Below, in pieces: positions 14,874-23,329 of a DNA stretch of 64,000 nt. Within the stretch, counting starts at the first letter, position 1, and every line of letters starts with the position of its first letter. The stretch spans positions 682,001 to 746,000 of the forward strand of contig NZ_AUJB01000008.1 in assembly GCF_000424005.1 (NCBI RefSeq). Direction: 5' to 3'. The notes under the pieces were generated by a model. The model ran no database searches. It was not told the origin of the DNA and saw only the letters and a list, made by a program, of their open reading frames with translations. A program made the position numbers and the translations under genes. The DNA is from Pseudobutyrivibrio ruminis CF1b. GTDB lineage: Bacteria; Bacillota; Clostridia; Lachnospirales; Lachnospiraceae.

Positions 14874-15765
14874 TAACAATGTCATCTATGGCTTTTTGGT
14901 TGCTCCAAATGTGCCAGACGAAGAGACTGGTGAAAAAGATGAACTTATAATTGATTCCAATGCTCTTGCAAAAGAGTTGATTCTTAAGCAGGAAAAGGCA
15001 TATAAGGCAAAGCTTTTGGAGGAGGAACGCGAGCGTCGTTTAGAGGCTATGCGTGAATCTGGAGCAGAGATTCCAGAAGGGATGGATCCGGATGAATTTT
15101 TAGGTCTTGCAGATACTATTATGCAGGATGAAGAGGAAGAACCGGAAGATTATGGCCCTGCCAGAGAGGAAATAATCGCAGAAGCACAGGAAGAAGCTCA
15201 GAGGATAATAGAGGATGCAAATGCGCAGGCGGAGGAGATTGTAAATGCTGCCCAGTTAAATGCAGATGCTATGAAGAACCTTGCACGTCAGGATGGTGAG
15301 AAGGAAGGCTATAACGAGGGTACTCAAAGAGCTGCTCTGGAGCTTAAGGAATCTCAGGACAATATGCAGATGGAAATTCAGCGTATTGAAAACGATTACA
15401 TGCAAAAACAAATTGATATGTCTCATGAAATAGTGGAAATGTGTCTACCTGTATTTGAACACGTTTTTTCAGCTGAGCTATCAGGAAAAAAGGATGTTTT
15501 ATATCACCTTTTAGATCATTGCATTATGAAAATTGAACGCACTGGACAAATGCAGATAAAAGTCAGTGATGCCAATGCAGAATTTATAAAGGGAAAGAAG
15601 GAAGAAATTCAAGGGAAAGTTGGAGCCGAAGTGGGGCTTGATATCATTGCAGACCCACTTTTAAATGATAGTCAGTGTATTATTGAGACAGACGGCGGCA
15701 TTTTTGATTGTAGCATTGATACAGAGTTAGATAATCTTATCAGGGAAATTAGAGCCCTAAGCTAG
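14857..15765 (+). CDS. fliH: Flagellar export ATPase regulator FliH
   Basis: 302 residues, longer than the ~235 of enteric FliH. It holds FliI as a dimer and delivers it to the C-ring. A Glu-rich coiled coil (~40-190) contains EEIIAEAQEEAQRIIEDANA; the C-terminal domain includes EIVEMCLPVFEHVFSAEL and QCIIETDGGIFDCSIDTELD, a typical FliH/YscL end. The start overlaps fliG. Sequence is weakly conserved in this family, so position supports the name as much as similarity. Confidence 0.9.
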   Translation: MSSLSSNNVIYGFLVAPNVPDEETGEKDELIIDSNALAKELILKQEKAYKAKLLEEERERRLEAMRESGAEIPEGMDPDEFLGLADTIMQDEEEEPEDYGPAREEIIAEAQEEAQRIIEDANAQAEEIVNAAQLNADAMKNLARQDGEKEGYNEGTQRAALELKESQDNMQMEIQRIENDYMQKQIDMSHEIVEMCLPVFEHVFSAELSGKKDVLYHLLDHCIMKIERTGQMQIKVSDANAEFIKGKKEEIQGKVGAEVGLDIIADPLLNDSQCIIETDGGIFDCSIDTELDNLIREIRALS

Positions 15766-15773
15766 GAGGCACA

Positions 15774-17084
15774 GTGGACCAGGGATTATTGATGCAGCTG
15801 ACAGAGAAGGATTACTTTAAATCTCTTGGCAAAGTTGTAAAAGTAGTAGGACTTACAATTGAATCAGTGGGACCGGAGGCAAAGCTCCGCGATTTGTGCG
15901 AAATAATCGTGGAGGGCTCTGACCAGCGTATTAAAGCAGAGGTTGTCGGATTCAAAGACAAACGTCTGCTTTTGATGCCTTATGAGAATGTGGAAGGAAT
16001 CGGCGTTGGCTGTATGGTTGAAAACACCGGACATCCTCTTGGGGTTAATGTTGGAGACAAGCTTTTGGGACATCTGGTAGATGGACTTGGTGTGCCTTCC
16101 GATGTTGATGATCTTACAGAATTTGAAAATCTGGTAGAGTATCCAGCCGAGGCGGACCCTCCAGATCCTATGGCAAGAGTAATTATAAAAGAACCTCTTT
16201 CACTAGGAGTTAAGGCTGTTGATGGTCTTATAACAGTTGGTAAGGGCCAGAGAATTGGTATATTTGCAGGTTCCGGTGTGGGTAAATCCACTCTTATGGG
16301 TATGTTTGCACGTAACACAAAGGCCCAGATAAATGTTATCGCCCTTATTGGCGAGCGTGGCCGAGAAGTTCGAGAGTTCGTTGAAAACGATTTGGGACCT
16401 GAAGGTATGGCACGTTCAGTTGTAGTTTGTGCCACATCTGACAAGCCAGCTCTTATTAGAAAAAAGGCAGCCCTTACTGCAACTGCAATCGCTGAATATT
16501 TCAGAGACCAGGGCAAAGATGTGCTTTTGATGATGGATTCACTTACCCGTTTTTCCATGGCACAGCGCGAAATCGGTCTGGCATCAGGCGAGCCTCCAGT
16601 TACTAGAGGATATCCTCCTTCAGTTTATTCTGAGATGCCTAGACTTTTGGAAAGAGCAGGTAATTCAGCTGTTGGTTCCATTACGGGTCTTTATACAGTT
16701 CTTGTAGATGGTGATGATTTCAATGAGCCTATTACAGATACAGCCCGTTCGATTTTGGATGGACATATTGTTCTCAATCGTAAGCTGGCACAAAAGAATC
16801 ATTACCCAGCTATCGATGTGTTACAGTCCATTTCCAGAGTTATGTCTGCTGTGGCAACACCTGAGCACAAGGCTATTGCCGGTAAGCTGAAAAATGTCCT
16901 TGCTACATATCAGGAAGCTGAGGATCTTATAAATATTGGAGCATATAAAAATGGCTCAAATAAAGCGATTGATTACGCTATCAAGAAGATTGACGCTGTA
17001 AATGAATTCCTGCTGCAGGCAACTCATGATAAGTTCGATTATGATGAGATTATTCAGCAGATGACAGCAATCTTCAATGATTAG
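15774..17084 (+). CDS. fliI: Flagellar type III export ATPase FliI
   Basis: 436 residues, normal. Hexameric ATPase that unfolds and feeds export substrates. Walker A GSGVGKST (~165), Walker B region VLLMMDSLTRFSMAQREIGL, then GEPPVTRGYPPSVYSEMPRL. The start is GTG, 4 nt after AGGAGG (15764-15769); the next in-frame ATG at 15792 has no ribosome site. It lies between fliH and fliJ as usual. Confidence 0.97.
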   Translation: MDQGLLMQLTEKDYFKSLGKVVKVVGLTIESVGPEAKLRDLCEIIVEGSDQRIKAEVVGFKDKRLLLMPYENVEGIGVGCMVENTGHPLGVNVGDKLLGHLVDGLGVPSDVDDLTEFENLVEYPAEADPPDPMARVIIKEPLSLGVKAVDGLITVGKGQRIGIFAGSGVGKSTLMGMFARNTKAQINVIALIGERGREVREFVENDLGPEGMARSVVVCATSDKPALIRKKAALTATAIAEYFRDQGKDVLLMMDSLTRFSMAQREIGLASGEPPVTRGYPPSVYSEMPRLLERAGNSAVGSITGLYTVLVDGDDFNEPITDTARSILDGHIVLNRKLAQKNHYPAIDVLQSISRVMSAVATPEHKAIAGKLKNVLATYQEAEDLINIGAYKNGSNKAIDYAIKKIDAVNEFLLQATHDKFDYDEIIQQMTAIFND

Positions 17085-17095
17085 AGGTGGTGATA

Positions 17096-17551
17096 ATGGC
17101 AAAGTTTGTTTATCGAATGCAAAATATCCTTGAACTGAAGCAAAAAATTGAGGAGCAGGAAAAGGCAAACTTTGGTATGGCAACAGCCAGGTTTAACCAG
17201 GAACAGGAAAAGCTGAGGCAGCTAATGATAAAGCAGGCCGCCTATGAGCGACAGCTAAAAGAGTTATCAATTGGAAATATTGATATAAAAGCAATCAAAA
17301 CCTGTAAAAGTGCTATTACTTCAATGAAGGTGGCACTAAGAGATCAAATGATAGAGGTTTCAAAGGCTCAAAAGGCTATGGAAAATGCCAGAAAGAAACT
17401 AAATGCTGTCATGATGGAAAGAAAGATGCATGAGAAGCTTAGAGAACATGCTTTTGAAGAATTTTTAGATGAAATGGACCGTGAGGAAAGCAAAATTACG
17501 GATGAGTTGGTTAGTTATACGTATTTCAACACAGAAAAAGAGGATGAGTAA
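17096..17551 (+). CDS. fliJ: Flagellar export protein FliJ
   Basis: 151 residues, almost all predicted coiled coil. FliJ acts as the central stalk of the export ATPase and escorts chaperones. FVYRMQNILELKQKIEEQEK is the characteristic N-terminus. I choose the ATG at 17096, 6 nt after GAGGTG; in-frame GTG codons at 17087 and 17090 overlap this site. The next gene starts 3 nt after the stop. Confidence 0.92.
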   Translation: MAKFVYRMQNILELKQKIEEQEKANFGMATARFNQEQEKLRQLMIKQAAYERQLKELSIGNIDIKAIKTCKSAITSMKVALRDQMIEVSKAQKAMENARKKLNAVMMERKMHEKLREHAFEEFLDEMDREESKITDELVSYTYFNTEKEDE

Positions 17552-17554
17552 GTT

Positions 17555-18448
17555 ATGGCAGATGAAGCACAGGTACCTGAGGAAGTAGCAGCACCAGCCG
17601 CTAATACAGGTGATGAAAAGGCTGATAAAAAAGCCGAAAAAGAAGCAAAAAAAGAAGCTAAAAAAGCTGAAAAGGAAAGACGTAAGGAAGCCAAAAAGAA
17701 TGGTGAGGTATTGCCAGAGGATGAGGAACGCTTAGGAATTGGTGGCGGAATCATCATGGCATTTGTTGTGTTGCTTATTATTCTGATTTGGCTTGTTATT
17801 TTTGCATTTCTTGTAAAGATGGATGTTGGTGGCTTTGGCTCATCAATACTATTTCCTGTGCTCAAGGATGTACCTTATGTAAACCAAATATTACCAGGTA
17901 TTGAGGAATACTTACCGCAGGAGGTAGAGGATAACCCTTATTCACAATACGATACTGTGGAGAAGGCAATAGAGCGTATAAAAGAACTTGAAACTGAAGT
18001 TGAGCAGCTTAAGACAGCTGGCAACGAAAACAGCGATTATATTGCAGAATTAGAAGCCGCCTCAGCAGAGCTTGCAGAGTACAAAGCAAACGAAGCAGCC
18101 TTTGAAGAAATTAAAGAAAAATTTTATGAGGAGGTTGTTTTTTCTGAAAACGCACCCGATATAAATGAATATAAGACGTATTATGAATCCATCGAGCCAG
18201 ATAACGCTGCAGCAATTTATAAGCAGGTTATTTCACAGCTCCAGACCGACAAGGAAATCGAGGATTACGTAAAGACTTACACAAGTATGAAGGCTAAAAA
18301 TGCAGCGGCAATCTTCGATGAGATGACAGATGATTATGACCTGGTTTGCGAGATACTTCAGGCAATGGATGCTAGTACACGTTCTAGTATTCTATCAGCA
18401 ATGGATGCGAAAAATGCAGCAATACTTACAAAGATGATGGAGCCTTAA
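17555..18448 (+). CDS. MotE/YlxF-like membrane protein with MgtE-N-like C-terminal domain
   Basis: 297 residues. A Lys/Glu/Ala-rich cytoplasmic N-terminus (1-60) is followed by one strong membrane helix (~64-87), a coiled coil (~130-180) and a C-terminal domain (~195-297) with MKAKNAAAIFDEMTDD and SAMDAKNAAILTKMM, the repeat pattern of MgtE N-terminal-like domains. The same architecture is seen in YlxF of Bacillus (between fliJ and fliK) and in MotE, a chaperone for the stator-associated protein MotC in rhizobia. The gene position matches YlxF exactly. A stator or periplasmic chaperone role is inference. Confidence 0.8.
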   Translation: MADEAQVPEEVAAPAANTGDEKADKKAEKEAKKEAKKAEKERRKEAKKNGEVLPEDEERLGIGGGIIMAFVVLLIILIWLVIFAFLVKMDVGGFGSSILFPVLKDVPYVNQILPGIEEYLPQEVEDNPYSQYDTVEKAIERIKELETEVEQLKTAGNENSDYIAELEAASAELAEYKANEAAFEEIKEKFYEEVVFSENAPDINEYKTYYESIEPDNAAAIYKQVISQLQTDKEIEDYVKTYTSMKAKNAAAIFDEMTDDYDLVCEILQAMDASTRSSILSAMDAKNAAILTKMMEP

Positions 18449-18505
18449 TCCTAAAAATACGTTTTATAGCAACTTGAAAACAGAATATGTGAAAGGAGGG
18501 ATTAC

Positions 18506-19990
18506 ATGACGAGTAGCAATGTTTCCAATTTGCTGGTTCAGGTAAGCCAAATCGATGTATCACTTACATCTGATAAAGCTACAGGAAAAGTTGATGCAGG
18601 CTTATTTGAAAAAACATTGAAGGGCGTTGCTGATAAAGTCCCAAGTGCAGGCTCAGATATCAATTCTGCACTTCCACAGAAACAGGTAGAGAAAAAACCA
18701 GTTTCAGTCGATAGTTCAAAACAAAATGTTAGAACTACCAAACAGGAAGAACAACCGATGCCGGATAAAACAGAGGTTGCAGAAAAAATTGAGGCGGTAG
18801 TAGAGGAAGTCAAGGAAATAATAAAAGACCAACTTGATGTGACCGAAGAAGACATCGAGAAGGCAATGGAAAACCTCGGGCTAACCTTTATTGATCTTCT
18901 TAATCCACAGAACCTAGCACAGCTTGTATCAGAGTTAACAGGAGAAACCGAATCTATAACTCTCGTGTTAAGCGATGATTTTGCTGAGATTTTAGACAAA
19001 GCTACGGATCTTTCAAACCAGCTGTTTGAAGAAACAAATAATTCCTTTGTTCAACTTAAGGAACTGATATCACAAATGGATGATAAGGTGATAATCACCG
19101 AAGAACCTGTCCAGGTAACTGCGGACGCTGAAATTCCTGAAACTGTTCAGCCAAATGTAATGGTTGAGGATGACAAACCAGTTCTTCAGGATGATTTAAA
19201 CCAGCAGTCTACAGTTCAGGTGATTCAGGAAGAGGTAAAACCTGTAGAAAAGCAGGCAGCTACTGTTGTTGAAGAATCTACACCGGTTTTAGAGACTGTT
19301 GAAGATTTAAAACCTGTGGAGGAAAATCAGAATCAGCAGAACAATCAGACCAAAGATGAGCCAAAGGAAGAAAGTACTCAGAGCAATTTCAAAATGCCTG
19401 AGAAAACACAAAATGAATCTCATTTAGTAAGAGAAGAAGGAATTCTTCCACCTCAGCAGAATATTCAACCACAGTATGTATCAGAAAATTCTGCGGTTAC
19501 TTTACCAACTGGGGAAACGGTAAAGACTGAAGATATTGTGAACCAGTTAGTTGAACAGGCTAAGGTAATGACAGATTCAGAATCTACCACCATGGAAATG
19601 ACCTTAAATCCTGAGGGATTAGGAAAGATTTACCTGGAGGTTACTCAGAGAGGCAGCGAAATTACAGCAAAGATTTTCACAGAAAATGATGCAGTAAAAG
19701 CCGCTCTGGAAAGCCAGATGGCAGCCCTGAGAACAGAAATGAATCAGAGCTCAGCCAAAGTTACTTCCATTGAGGTTTCTGTAGGAACTCACGAGTTTGA
19801 GAGAAATCTTGATGAAAATGGAAGAGAGGGTTCAAGAAATCAGGAGCAGAATTCAGGACAGTCTTCACGAAGAACAAACCGCATAGATATCAATAGTCTT
19901 GATGATTTAGCAGGTTTGATGTCAGAAGAGGATGTTTTGATAGCTCAGATGATGAAGGATAATGGCGGAACATTAGACTTCATGGCTTAA
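18506..19990 (+). CDS. fliK: Flagellar hook-length control protein FliK
   Basis: 494 residues. FliK is secreted as a ruler during hook growth and switches export specificity through FlhB. The first ~330 residues are low complexity, rich in Glu, Gln, Pro and Val, as expected of the ruler part. The conserved C-terminal domain (~350-430) contains TMEMTLNPEGLGKIYLEV and AALESQMAALRTEM. AAAGGAGGG precedes the ATG. flgD follows. Confidence 0.93.
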   Translation: MTSSNVSNLLVQVSQIDVSLTSDKATGKVDAGLFEKTLKGVADKVPSAGSDINSALPQKQVEKKPVSVDSSKQNVRTTKQEEQPMPDKTEVAEKIEAVVEEVKEIIKDQLDVTEEDIEKAMENLGLTFIDLLNPQNLAQLVSELTGETESITLVLSDDFAEILDKATDLSNQLFEETNNSFVQLKELISQMDDKVIITEEPVQVTADAEIPETVQPNVMVEDDKPVLQDDLNQQSTVQVIQEEVKPVEKQAATVVEESTPVLETVEDLKPVEENQNQQNNQTKDEPKEESTQSNFKMPEKTQNESHLVREEGILPPQQNIQPQYVSENSAVTLPTGETVKTEDIVNQLVEQAKVMTDSESTTMEMTLNPEGLGKIYLEVTQRGSEITAKIFTENDAVKAALESQMAALRTEMNQSSAKVTSIEVSVGTHEFERNLDENGREGSRNQEQNSGQSSRRTNRIDINSLDDLAGLMSEEDVLIAQMMKDNGGTLDFMA

Positions 19991-20011
19991 TCCAAAGGAA
20001 AGGAGATTTTG

Positions 20012-20785
20012 ATGGCAAATAATTTATTAGTTGGTGCCGTAAAAAATGGGGAATATACAAAGACCCAGGCATCACAGGACGCTACAAAAGCCAATCAAAC
20101 TGCATCTACTTCAAAAACCGAAGAAAAACGTGACACTGGATATAACAAGGATATGTTTTTACAGCTTCTGGTAGCTGAAATGCAATATCAGGATCCATTA
20201 CAGCCTAGCGACAACAGCGAATATGTTGCACAGCTTGCATCATTCACACAGGTTGAAGCGATGCAGACCTTACAGGACAATATGGAGACTATCCAGAGTA
20301 ACAGTATTGTTGGAAAGGTTGTAGCACTTAATATTGATGGACAGGAAGTAACCGGAAAGGTTGATTTTGTTCAAAAGGATGACAAAAAAGGAATGATGCT
20401 TTCCGTTGACGGCAATCTTTATGAAATGTCCAAAATGATATCTGTAATTGATTCAGATTATTACAATGCCAAGTACCTGGCAAATCTTCTTACAGACGCA
20501 ATCAAGAAGCTTCCTGAAGCAGAACAGGTAACTGTAAGGGACGAGAAGGCAATTACAGAAACAGCAGAAATTTACAATGCTATGAATGATTACGATCTTA
20601 GCTTTGTAGATGAAAAGATACTAAAAAAATACAACGAGGTTATTACACAATTTGCAAAGCTTATGCAGGGGCAGACAGCCGAAAATCTTGAAAAGAAGGC
20701 TGATGAAACTAAGGAAGCTGATAAGACAGACGAGAAGACAGAGACAACAGAAAAGATTGACACAAGCGATGCAACAGAGGTTTAG
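20012..20785 (+). CDS. flgD: Flagellar hook-capping protein FlgD
   Basis: 257 residues. It forms the cap scaffold that helps hook subunits assemble outside the cell. The N-terminal domain carries NKDMFLQLLVAEMQYQDPLQ and NSEYVAQLASFTQVEAMQTL, the strongest FlgD signature. The C-terminus is a charged Lys/Glu/Asp/Thr tail of ~45 residues. The ATG at 20012 is 6 nt after AGGAG; an in-frame TTG one codon earlier is less likely. Confidence 0.95.
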   Translation: MANNLLVGAVKNGEYTKTQASQDATKANQTASTSKTEEKRDTGYNKDMFLQLLVAEMQYQDPLQPSDNSEYVAQLASFTQVEAMQTLQDNMETIQSNSIVGKVVALNIDGQEVTGKVDFVQKDDKKGMMLSVDGNLYEMSKMISVIDSDYYNAKYLANLLTDAIKKLPEAEQVTVRDEKAITETAEIYNAMNDYDLSFVDEKILKKYNEVITQFAKLMQGQTAENLEKKADETKEADKTDEKTETTEKIDTSDATEV

Positions 20786-20799
20786 TTTAGGAGGCGTAT

Positions 20800-21201
20800 A
20801 TGAGTAATTTAAATATTAATCCAAATTTTACCTCCATTGAGAAGGTAGCTGGAACCTATCTCAATCCAGCAGCCGAGTCCAGGCCACTTGGTAATTTAAA
20901 TGGTGCAAGTTTTGAGGATATATTTAAGCAGAAGCTTCAAAGTGCTTCAGAACTTAAATTCTCTAAGCATGCAGCACAAAGGCTTGATGACAGAAATATC
21001 GAGCTCACGGAGGAGCAATCCCTTAGGCTAGAAGAGGGAGTCATGAAGGCTTCAGAAAAAGGGATTACTGATTCGCTGGTATTAGTTGATACATTAGCTT
21101 TTATAGTTAACGTACCAAATCAGACCGTAGTAACAGCTATGGATCAGACTGAATCAGATGAGAACATTTTTACCAATATTGACGGTGCTGTTATAGTTTA
21201 G
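20800..21201 (+). CDS. TIGR02530-like flagellar operon protein
   Basis: 133 residues. It matches the small conserved flagellar-operon family found between flgD and flgE in Firmicutes and spirochaetes: FSKHAAQRLDDRNIELTEEQ, SLVLVDTLAFIVNVPNQTVVTAM. The function is unknown; location suggests a role at the hook-assembly stage, perhaps a chaperone or checkpoint factor. AGGAGG precedes the ATG. Confidence 0.85.
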   Translation: MSNLNINPNFTSIEKVAGTYLNPAAESRPLGNLNGASFEDIFKQKLQSASELKFSKHAAQRLDDRNIELTEEQSLRLEEGVMKASEKGITDSLVLVDTLAFIVNVPNQTVVTAMDQTESDENIFTNIDGAVIV

Positions 21202-21222
21202 CTGGACCTTATGGAAGCTAAT

Positions 21223-21246
21223 TGTCGCTGACTGACAGAGGCGACA
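21223..21246 (+). repeat. Hairpin in the flgE leader
   Basis: TGTCGC (21223-21228) pairs with GCGACA (21241-21246) around a 12-nt loop, just upstream of the ribosome-site hairpin of flgE. Confidence 0.45.
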
Positions 21247-21254
21247 GACACAGC

Positions 21255-21271
21255 ACCTCCCGTGAGGAGGT
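21255..21271 (+). promoter_or_regulatory. Hairpin covering the flgE ribosome-binding site
   Basis: ACCTCC (21255-21260) is a perfect complement of GGAGGT (21266-21271) across a CGTGA loop. The right arm holds the Shine-Dalgarno of flgE (GAGGAGG, 21264-21270). When folded the site would be hidden, so translation of the hook protein could be regulated. Confidence 0.5.
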
Positions 21272-21279
21272 CATTAGTT

Positions 21280-23061
21280 ATGATGAGATCACTTTTCTCT
21301 GGTGTAGCTGGTCTTAAGACTCACCAGACAAAGATGGACGTTATCGGTAATAATATCGCTAACGTTAACACAGTTGCGTTTAAATCTTCTGCAACAACTT
21401 TCTCTGATATCATGTATCAAACTACACAGCAGGCATCCGGTGCAACAGCAACCCGTGGTGGTACTAACGCTAAGCAGATAGGTCTTGGTGTTACTAATGG
21501 TGCCACTAAGGTTACTATTACATCTGCAGGTGCTGCACAGTCTACAGGCGATGCTCTTGATATCAGACTTACAGATGCTAATTCTACAAACTTCTTTATC
21601 GTTAATAACGGTTCCCAGAACTTATTTACAAGAGCAGGTTCGTTCTATATTGATGGAAATGGCAACCTTGCAATGACAACAACTGGATATCTTGTAATGG
21701 GCTGGCAGGTAGATCCTGAGGATCCAGCAAACATTATTAAGGATACAGTTTCAGCTCTTAGAGTTATGAAGACTGAGAACCTTACATCTGCACCTGAGGC
21801 AACAACAGCTGCCAATTTCGCAGGTGTTATCGATAAGAATGACAGCCAGTTCGAAAGTACTGGTGGTTACGTAAGAACATTTACACTTTATGATAATCTT
21901 GGATATTCATATACTGCAAAGTTTTCTATCAAAAAAATAGATGGAACAATGGGTAAGTATACTATCGAGCTTACAAGCGTATTGGATCAGGATAATCATG
22001 ATATTTTGGCTGATTATATTGAAGGCGGCGGAAATAAGGAAGATATTTTCGGTGCTGCAGGTCTCACAACAAAGACATACAAATTTACGTCAGCTGTTAA
22101 ATGGCAGACATATGATACAAGTGATGCTGCTAATCCAAAATCTGGCTGGGTATTTACAGATGCTGCTAATGGTAACAAAAAATATTTGTTACAGCAGGGC
22201 GGAACTGCAGGTACAGCTATAACAATTGCACCAATTAACAGTGATGGTTCATTAGGCCAAGCAGAGGGTTATGATTCTGCCAGCCATACAATCAATGGAA
22301 TCACATTAACACAGTTATTTGGCGCATCAGCTGACGATTTGGAGACCATTGAAGGTGATCCTGACTGGTCAGGAGTAGATTTAAGCACATCTACTTCAGA
22401 GACTTCTGTACAAATTTCATACAGAACAGTAAATTATGGTCTCCAGTTTGATACCCAGGAAGGTACAATTATCACTGCAGGTAATGACGGCGGCACTAAA
22501 TTAATGTTTAATGCAGCTCTTCTTGGACCAAACAGAAGTGATACAGACCCTCAAACTGGTGAACTTGTAAATAATGCCATGTCTAACATTGAAATCGAGT
22601 TTGGAAGCCTATTAAATTATGATAACAAGGGTACTTCAACTGTTGTTGCTAACCGTGGTATTCCTGATGGTTCTTCAATGAGAGGCGAAGGTAAGAAACT
22701 TGGTACAATGACAGGACTTTCTGTTCAGAATGATGGTAAGATTTATGGCTCATATAGTAATGGTAATACAGTTCTCTTGGGACAGATTGCAGTTGCACAA
22801 TTTGCTAATGCATCAGGTCTTGAGGAGAAGGGTGATAACTGTTACGATACAACACTTAACTCTGGTGAGTTTGATGGTATTGGTATCGACATTTCTGCTG
22901 ATGGTTCTTCAATGAACACAGGTCAGCTGGAAATGGCCAATGTAGACCTTTCAAGTGAGTTTACAGATATGATTACCACACAGCGTGGTTTCCAGGCGAA
23001 TTCACGTATCATCACTGTATCAGATACAATGCTTGAGGAGCTAATAAACCTCAAGAGATAA
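21280..23061 (+). CDS. flgE: Flagellar hook protein FlgE
   Basis: 593 residues, well above the ~260-400 of Bacillus and enteric FlgE. It polymerises into the hook. N-terminal MMRSLFSGVAGLKTHQTKM plus IGNNIANVNTVAFKSS, a FlaE-like middle domain, and C-terminal NTGQLEMANVDLSSEFTDMI / TTQRGFQANSRII are all present; the extra length is in the surface-exposed middle. I choose the ATG at 21280 (another ATG follows at once); an upstream in-frame GTG at 21262 overlaps the ribosome site. Confidence 0.95.
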   Translation: MMRSLFSGVAGLKTHQTKMDVIGNNIANVNTVAFKSSATTFSDIMYQTTQQASGATATRGGTNAKQIGLGVTNGATKVTITSAGAAQSTGDALDIRLTDANSTNFFIVNNGSQNLFTRAGSFYIDGNGNLAMTTTGYLVMGWQVDPEDPANIIKDTVSALRVMKTENLTSAPEATTAANFAGVIDKNDSQFESTGGYVRTFTLYDNLGYSYTAKFSIKKIDGTMGKYTIELTSVLDQDNHDILADYIEGGGNKEDIFGAAGLTTKTYKFTSAVKWQTYDTSDAANPKSGWVFTDAANGNKKYLLQQGGTAGTAITIAPINSDGSLGQAEGYDSASHTINGITLTQLFGASADDLETIEGDPDWSGVDLSTSTSETSVQISYRTVNYGLQFDTQEGTIITAGNDGGTKLMFNAALLGPNRSDTDPQTGELVNNAMSNIEIEFGSLLNYDNKGTSTVVANRGIPDGSSMRGEGKKLGTMTGLSVQNDGKIYGSYSNGNTVLLGQIAVAQFANASGLEEKGDNCYDTTLNSGEFDGIGIDISADGSSMNTGQLEMANVDLSSEFTDMITTQRGFQANSRIITVSDTMLEELINLKR

Positions 23062-23077
23062 TTTATTGACACTTTTT

Positions 23078-23114
23078 GAAAGAGAGGGCATAGCCCTCTC
23101 TTTCTTAATTTTTT
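23078..23114 (+). terminator. Rho-independent terminator between flgE and motA
   Basis: 12-bp perfect stem (GAAAGAGAGGGC at 23078-23089 with GCCCTCTCTTTC at 23093-23104), ATA loop, then a T-rich tract. It ends or attenuates the flgB-flgE transcript. Confidence 0.85.
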
Positions 23115-23169
23115 ATAAAAATCTGAAAAATTTGTGAATATTCTATATATAGTGGTTTGGACATAAAAA

Positions 23170-23181
23170 TTACACAATAAT
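23170..23181 (+). repeat. TTACACAATAAT motif upstream of motA
   Basis: Identical 12-mer to 10682-10693 upstream of flgB. It lies 25 nt before the candidate motA -35. Possible shared operator; no known regulator recognised. Confidence 0.4.
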
Positions 23182-23205
23182 ATGAGACCATTTTCATAAG
23201 AAAAG

Positions 23206-23234
23206 TAGACAATAATGTACGAATCTAGTAAAAT
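23206..23234 (+). promoter_or_regulatory. Candidate promoter for the motA-fliA part of the cluster
   Basis: -35 TAGACA (23206-23211), 17-nt spacer, -10 TAAAAT (23229-23234), each 5/6 to the sigma-A consensus. It follows a terminator, so a start here is expected. The leader to motA would be ~90 nt. The rest of the 23062-23329 gap shows no gene. Confidence 0.5.
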
Positions 23235-23329
23235 AATCACAAAAGTGTATACCGAGTAATTCTATACAGATTATTCTGGATTTTCGCATTAGAGGCTAAT
23301 TTCTAATTCATTTGCAAGGTGGTGAGAGT

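Noticed and set aside
15980-16558. 192-codon minus-strand frame opposite fliI
   Set aside because: It is antisense to a highly conserved ATPase gene, has no ribosome site or recognisable protein pattern, and reflects codon bias of the + strand gene.
21202-21279. c-di-GMP riboswitch upstream of flgE
   Set aside because: The region is only 78 nt and lacks the conserved GEMM core; two simple hairpins explain the structure.
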